Assembly: GCA_015680905.1 (NCBI GenBank)
Contig: CM027381.1
Location: 51,712,501-51,776,500 of the forward strand
Source of the DNA: Coptis chinensis
Taxonomy: Eukaryota; Streptophyta; Magnoliopsida; Ranunculales; Ranunculaceae
DNA length: 64,000 bases
Direction of reading: 5' to 3'
Of the stretch, positions 56,841 to 64,000 are shown piece by piece. Positions within the stretch are counted from its first letter, which is position 1, and each line of letters opens with the position of its first letter. The notes beneath the pieces were generated by a model that saw only the letters and a program-made list of their open reading frames with translations, ran no database searches and was not told the DNA's origin. A program made the position numbers and the translations under genes.

Positions 56841-58349
56841 TGATAAGAGCCCAAAACTGTAGTTTTAACCCTTTAACAGTCATACTTTTAGAGCAATTAT
56901 GTGAGTAATAATTAAGAGTTAACACTCATTACGTGATTTTATGCATTTCAGGCTTCAAAGTTCATTATGTGCAGAAATGTGCCACTTTAGTGAGATAAAG
57001 GAGCAAAGGTCGGTTACTAAGGAGTTCTGTGATTAAAGGCCAAGATTCAAGAAGACAAAGCCTTTCTAAAGCCCAGTCAAAAGCTGAAAAGTCGACGCCG
57101 GGCGTAAACAAAGACACAAAGTCAGCAGAACTTCCAAAGGCCGTATCTTTGGACTCAGACCTCGGAATGGGGCCTACCTTATGTCAAAACAACCGGCTCG
57201 GAAAGAGCTTTCCAATTGTCTAAGCCGTGATCCAATCAAAGGAGCAGAAGTGAACGAAAAGTCTGTTGAAGCCAACTGCAGCTGAAAAGACCTTTTTGGA
57301 CTGAAAGAATTGGGTTTTGGGCCTGATTCTCTGGCCCAAAACGTGGCTCCAAGCCCATACACGATTTTTGGATCTGAAAGTATAAAAACCAAAGCTTAGC
57401 TCTTTGTTAATGGTAGATAGTTTGACCTAGAAATAGATTAGATTAGTAGCCTCCATAAATGAATTCTAGATCTAGTTTTTCATGTAGATTAATTAAGTTT
57501 AGTTCCATTTCAATTATTGTATTAGATTAAACCTTTGAATCTTGTTCTTCATTTTGATTAAATCAATAAAGTAGTATTTTTATCAATTTCGATTTTTGTC
57601 ATTTCCATTTCTAGATCTAATTTCAATTCCTGTACTTATTTCATTTGAGTCATTAAATTAGATTTCATTATTGTTTAATTAAGTAAATTTCAATTCTTTA
57701 TATCATGTTTAGTTTAAATGTAATTGGAAATGATTGCGTAATGATTCTCGGCTAAACCTCCATTAGAGGGGGTTGAGAAGCCTTGATGAAAGCTTGATTC
57801 CGAATATCGTAGAATCGTCGTAATTTCCTTTCCACTCTAGAAACGATTAGTTCACCATGAGAATGGGTTTAATCGTTCACATGCTAGTTATGAATTGGTA
57901 GGAATGCCATGTGTAATTAGGGATTAGGAAGAACCAATTGTTCTGCAAAGCGCTTCAATTCGATTACTTACGATTATCTGTCGTTAATAGTATTAAGTCA
58001 AGTTAAGGTGGAATCAATCCCCCTCTAACTCCTTATCATAGAATCAACGTAGCATTCCCTTAGTTGTTCTAATAGTTGACTAGTGCATCTCGTGGGTAGT
58101 TGCATCGTAGTCTAGTTGCCTTTTCGTAAATCTCTCATTAGACTTTAAGAGTTGAATACTTATACTTAGAGAACATTAAACATGCGGAAGGACTCGGAGT
58201 GGAACGAATCACTCTACTCCACTATATCTCATAGGATTGAGAGTAGAAATCTTTGATAAATTAGGCACGTAAACTATCGTTTAGTTTTACTTACATTTAG
58301 AGTTTCATCGCTTTATTCATTAGTAAAAGTAATCTTTTTACGTTTATCA
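56841..58349 (+). repeat. 3' LTR of Athila B
   Basis: 1,509 bp direct copy of 46,382-47,895 with the same TG...CA ends and only scattered substitutions and small indels. TATA box at 57,381. Confidence 0.95.
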
Positions 58350-58518
58350 ACGCTCCAAGAAGAAAAATCATAGATGATTACATCAATGTGATTTTGGAAT
58401 GTCAGAGGCACCAATGACATTGAGAAAGCTAGGGAGATAAATAAAGTAAGAGTGGCTAAGAAGCTTAATGTTTTTTGTTTGCTTGAAACCAAAGTGCGGC
58501 AAGACAAGTATGAGTACA
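58350..58518 (+). pseudogene. LINE L2 continuation: ORF1 end and start of ORF2 endonuclease
   Basis: Directly after Athila B the LINE resumes. The ORF1 tail (SKKKNHR, stop) overlaps the ORF2 start at ATG 58,374. ORF2 reads, after a TGA at 58,389, FWNVRGTNDIEKAREINKV, then VFCLLETKV, the first two blocks of an APE-type endonuclease (compare FWNIRGIAND in L1). It is cut at 58,518 by the LTR of element C. Confidence 0.75.
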
Positions 58519-60001
58519 TGATAAAAGGAAAAACGTTAGTTTTACCTATGAATAAGCGATGAAACTCAAATGTAAGTAAAACTAAAGCTATTTGCGTACT
58601 TATATATCAAAGTTTTCTACTCTTGTTATCAATGCAATACGTTTGGAGTAGAGAATTTGTTCCACTCCTAGTCGTTTAGATGCGAAGTTTCCTAGTTCGT
58701 GTAAGCTAACAAAGTCATGAGAGTAATGGAATTGAATTTTAACTATGATGGTGAATCAACAATCAAGATGATATAAATCAAACTACGGAAATACTAAATT
58801 GACAATATGAGGAGGAATTAGGGGGATTTGATTCCACCTTAATTCGACTTAATTAACTAACAAAGAATTTTGTAATCCGAATTGCAATGTTTTCGCATTA
58901 CAATTGGGTCTTTCTAATCCCTAACTGTTCATGGTAATCTCTACCAACTAACAATCAGCATGTGAAGCAATCAAACTTATTCTCATAGAGAACTAATTAC
59001 TTTCTAGAATGGAATAGATTATTACAACCAATTCTATGCTAATACAATCAATTTTCATCAAGGCTTTCTCAAACCCCTCTAATGGAGGTTTTAGCCTTGA
59101 GTCATTATACAATCATTTCTAAAGCAATAACAATAAGAACAAGTCATTATTGAATTTAAACTTTATAAATCTAATTGAACAATAGTCTAATGAATTGAAA
59201 AGAATTAATATTGAATTTAAAACTAAGATTATGAATAACTAATTATCAATTTAAGACAAACTAAATCTATGAATGAAGTATTGAATTAGAAACTAAAACT
59301 TGAAATATAAACTAAGTATTTTATTCTAAAAAACTAAAATCTTGTTCTAACAACTAACTTCTTGACAACTAACTAGATTTATCTATCTAAAAACTAATTT
59401 TATGAAGTATAACTAAGTAACTTAAGAGCAAAGCCTTAGTCTCTTTATATAGAAGAGGCTAGATCCATAACTTCATATATAGGCTGAGGAGCCATATTTT
59501 AGGCCGGAAAATCGAGCCCAAAACCTCATTACTTCAGTCCACAAAGGGGTTTTCAGATAGAAATAACTTCAACAGATTTTTTGTCTACTTTTGCTCCTCT
59601 AATTTGGTCAAATCTTGGACCATTAGAAAGCTCTTTTCAAGACGGTCGTTTTGACATAAGGTAGGCCCAATTCCGAGGTTTGAGTCCAAAGATACGGCCT
59701 TCGGAAGTTTTGCTGACTTTTATGCACAATTTCTGCCCGCGTTGACTTTGACTTTTCAGCTTTGATCAGGCTTTAAAAAGGCTTTTTCTCCTTAAATCTT
59801 GGCCTTTAATCATAGAACTTCTTAGCAACCAACCTTTGCTCCTTTATCTCGCAAAAGGGACGCATTCCTACACATATTCGACACCAATGCCTGAAATACA
59901 TAAGAACACAATAACAATATTAACTTTTACATATTAATCACATAATTGGTCAAAAAGTAATATTGTTACGGGGTTAAAACTACAGTTTTTGGCTCTTATC
60001 A
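58519..60001 (-). repeat. 3' LTR of element C
   Basis: 1,483 bp from tgataaaaggaaaaacg to ..tttttggctcttatca. It is the reverse complement of a diverged Athila B LTR. TATA-like ctttatata (minus: tatataaag) at 59,443-59,451. Confidence 0.85.
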
Positions 60002-60016
60002 AACCACCCCCAAACA
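60002..60016 (-). promoter_or_regulatory. Terminal polypurine tract, element C
   Basis: The minus strand reads gctgtttgggggtggtt immediately before the LTR TG. Confidence 0.75.
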
Positions 60017-61884
<1,868 letters not shown>

Positions 61885-62798
61885 TTAGGCGTCATCATCC
61901 TCGTCTACATAGAAGCGAGGTTCTTTTGCATCCTGCCACGCCATGATAACTTGCAAAGCCTGTCTCCATGTATCATCAACTCATGCTAACCTGTCAAGCG
62001 TTACTTGGTCTGATGGGGTGTAAGGAGCAACCCAATGATGTTGCATTTGCCATCCCGGCCAAGTCATAACTCGAAATGAACGAACAACGCAATTGGTAGG
62101 TCTCATGATTTCAACCCCAACCCAATCCGTGTAGCGAGTATAGAATTCAGGTAAACAACCGCACATGATGCAGCAAACCAAAATAGGCATAAGAAGATAC
62201 TTATGCCTCATGCTATGGGCTCTCGCTAGACTAGCCACTAAAACTCTGGTAATGTCATATAGGAGACGTCCCTCAGCTAAAGCAAGGAAAACGTCACCAG
62301 TGGTACTATGTGTAGAAGTAAACCGTCACTCCCCTAAAATATTCATTAGGATAAATAACATGGTAGTGCCTACGTTCAGGGATAGGCTACCAAGGGCTAT
62401 GTTATATTGCCTTTGGTCCATTACACGAAACACCCCTTCCCCATAATACTCGTGAAAATACGCATAGTTATAAAGGTATGCATTATTAGTCATATATCCC
62501 CACGTGTTTGTAGGATCAGGCATATGCATTCCCACAACCAACGCTACCAAAAACTTGCTGAATTCCATTGTCGTGTCATTAACTACGACAGAGAATTTTT
62601 GTTCTCCATCAGGTTGACAAAGAATTTAGCATTATTATAGAAATATGCAAGAAGTTGAGGTGAATACAAGTCGTCAGGACTTACCAGTAGATGCTGCCAT
62701 CCTAACTACACGATCCTGTCGCGGAACCATCCTCCATAGGTCTCGCTTCCTAACAAGTCTTTGAAAGACTGCTTAGGTATGATTGTAGGAGATGTCAT
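61885..62798 (-). pseudogene. Athila post-pol ORF-B, copy in element C
   Basis: Minus-strand ATG at 62,798 opens MTSPTIIPKQSFKDLL, with a TAG after FRDRIV and further frameshifts. Recognisable later are EFSKFLVALVVGMHMPD, ALGSLSLNVGTTMLFILMN, SLARAHSMRHKYLLMPILVC and TNCVVRSFRVMTWPGW. The C-terminus is acidic (YVDEDDDA) before TAA at 61,885-61,887. Same gene as the copies at 800 and 54,110. The hydrophobic AHSMRHKYLLMPILVCCIMC region is the only stretch that could approach a membrane. Confidence 0.6.
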
Positions 62799-62884
62799 CA
62801 CAACAAATACTCTCTAGAAGTCTTGAAATCAAGCTCAGAAGAATCACAAAAAAATCAGAAATTTAAGTGGCTACGAAGGGCAAG

Positions 62885-63075
62885 GCGCAGGGTGCGCTCC
62901 AAATTTGCCTAACAAGGGTGCAGGGTGCGCTCCTGTCTTGGTCGAGGTCCAGACGCTACAATGCAAGGTGCGCTCAGAATTGGTCTGTATAGGGCGCAGG
63001 GTGCACTCCTATCTTACTCGAGTTCCAGGCGCTTCAGCGCAGGGTGCGCTCGGATTTAGCCTGTATAGGGCGCAG
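62885..63075 (-). repeat. GC-rich short-hairpin cluster in the ORF-B leader, element C
   Basis: Six units with the core gcgcagggtgcgc are spaced by about 20-45 bp. gcgca-ggg-tgcgc is a perfect 5-bp stem with a 3-nt loop at 62,885-62,897 and 63,037-63,049. Others differ by one or two bases. Confidence 0.7.
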
Positions 63076-63154
63076 GGAAAACTAAGAGAAAATGAGGAGT
63101 GAAAGGTGAGAGTGCAAGGTGAGAGGTGTGGGTTGTGAGTGTAGAGTGAATCAA

Positions 63155-63164
63155 GTATTTATAG
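63155..63164 (-). promoter_or_regulatory. Candidate internal TATA box before ORF-B, element C
   Basis: The minus strand reads ctataaatac, 366 bp before the ORF-B ATG, in the same context (tttagaaactaaaaccc) as at 400. Confidence 0.4.
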
Positions 63165-63444
63165 GGTTTTAGTTTCTAAAACGAATATCCACAAGTTGCC
63201 AAAAATTTTAAAGCAATTGCCGGAAACAAATATTCTAAAACCAAAACGGAAACAAGTTAGGTGCATATTCCGAATATACACCAATAGCTTTTTGGTTGAA
63301 TTCAAAATAGCAACTTCCTAATTCTATTCATTGAAATTCCATCACTACAACAATATATAATCTTAGCCACACCAATATCGGCAACATTCCCAACGACTCA
63401 TATTTCCATGGTTTTCAAAATTTAACCTCTAAACGGTGGATAAG

Positions 63445-63482
<38 letters not shown>

Positions 63483-63495
63483 CTAAAAATAATCA

Positions 63496-63509
63496 AACCA
63501 CCCCCAAAC
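63496..63509 (-). promoter_or_regulatory. Internal polypurine-tract-like motif 1, element C
   Basis: The minus strand reads gtttgggggtggtt between the upstream ORF and ORF-B, matching 98-110. A 40-A run lies just to the left (63,449-63,480). Confidence 0.45.
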
Positions 63510-63697
63510 AATTCGGGAAGGTGGGATTCATGGAAAAATCATCGCATGCTTGGACAAAAACTAAATTAGATTAAAAATTCAACTAAGGATCAAATATTCA
63601 AAAACAAATACATAATTCAAATCTAACTAATAAACTAAACAACTCGGAATAAAATTCTACGAAAACAAGGAAACTTCCTAAATCCAAAACAACTACA

Positions 63698-64000
63698 CTA
63701 CTCGCCATGAGAGGAAGATGGTCCAAATATCGTCGGGCCTGGCGTCGACGACGCCATGCCCGCCGTCGAGTCGCCGAAAATAGGACTCTGATAAGGTGGC
63801 AAGCGTCTTAGAACTTCGTCTCGGAACTGCTGCTGTCCCTCCATAAATTACCTCATCTCTACCCAACGCTCATCCTGGCGTTGGACATTCGTCTCCACAG
63901 TCTTCTGCAGGTTCACATTTTCATCATGAATGGCAACCTGCCTATTCCGCAAGTCTTTACAAATATGGTTTAGGGAACGCAAACCACGATGCCGCACTGA
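63698..64000 (-). pseudogene. C-terminal part of the ORF upstream of ORF-B in element C
   Basis: The minus-strand frame entering from beyond the window reads LRNRQVAIHDENVNLQKTV, then RQDERWVEMR, a charged stretch with coiled-coil character. A TAA follows at 63,848-63,850. It continues as EGQQQFRDEVLRRLPPYQ and ends SSSHGE at the TAG 63,698-63,700. By position this should be ORF-A, but its C-terminus does not visibly match the glutamate-rich end of ORF-A in element B, so identity is unproven. Confidence 0.4.

Larger units (their letters stand above)
46382..58349 (+). mobile_element. Complete Athila-type element B, lacking RT, RNase H and integrase
   Basis: LTRs at 46,382-47,895 and 56,841-58,349 are near-identical by eye with TG...CA ends. 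The primer site follows the 5' LTR and the polypurine tract precedes the 3' LTR. The flanks are aggct (46,377-46,381) and acgct (58,350-58,354), a 5-bp target duplication with one change, within LINE L2. Genes are gag, protease, ORF-A and ORF-B. No RT, RNase H or integrase motif is visible between the protease (about 50,830) and ORF-A (52,770). It would therefore depend on another element for movement. Confidence 0.9.

Overview
This window is A+T-rich nuclear DNA from a flowering plant, most likely a eudicot. The basis is Athila-type and Tat-type Ty3/gypsy elements with tRNA-Asp-like primer sites, plant L1-type LINEs whose ORF1 carries a DUF4283-like domain and zinc knuckle and whose ORF2 ends in an RNase H domain, a Helitron, CACTA-like repeats, and small exon fragments of plant gene families (ankyrin-repeat, NIPA, AP2). 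I cannot name the species. Almost everything is mobile DNA in several nested layers. Nearly all coding regions are broken by stops and frameshifts, so reading frames are described as pseudogenes. No rRNA, tRNA or CRISPR array was recognised.

Left third (1-17,829). An Athila fragment (+) carrying a post-pol gene (called ORF-B here) runs to about 2,843 and meets an 800-bp array of palindromic repeats (2,862-3,664). Next come a LINE reverse-transcriptase relic (-), a possible copia LTR relic, and a 3-kb tract (6.3-9.3 kb) with exon-like scraps of apparently unrelated plant genes beside CACTA-like subterminal repeats. From 9,852 a 5'-truncated Athila-group element (element A, +) gives protease tail, RT, RNase H, integrase, a fused ORF-A/ORF-B and a 1.5-kb LTR.

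Middle (17,830-38,925). A LINE with both ORFs (L1, +) is followed by a putative plastid-protein first exon (-). A 2.8-kb non-autonomous Helitron (24,614-27,442) begins 65 bp upstream of that exon. After a CACTA-like terminus comes a complete but degenerate Tat-lineage element (28,179-37,794, -) with 415-bp LTRs and a perfect 5-bp target duplication (AAGTT). It has gag, protease, RT, two RNase H domains and integrase on the minus strand. It also carries a long antisense gene of about 700 codons with a candidate intron on the plus strand.

Right part (38,926-64,000). Two copies of one LTR lie in inverted orientation around 2 kb of DNA, followed by an Athila 3' region (-) interrupted by a small CACTA-like element. 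A second LINE (L2) is split by a complete 12-kb Athila (element B, +, 46,382-58,349) that keeps gag, protease, ORF-A and ORF-B but has no recognisable RT, RNase H or integrase. Only 169 bp of LINE beyond it, a related Athila (element C, -) begins and leaves the window. B and C therefore form a very large inverted repeat with their 3' LTRs face to face.

The most interesting pattern is modular. In the Athila copies the post-pol gene ORF-B has its own preceding TATA-like box and a leader with short GC-rich hairpins. It is bracketed by extra polypurine-tract-like motifs, echoing the LTR-leader-gag layout at the 5' end of the same elements.
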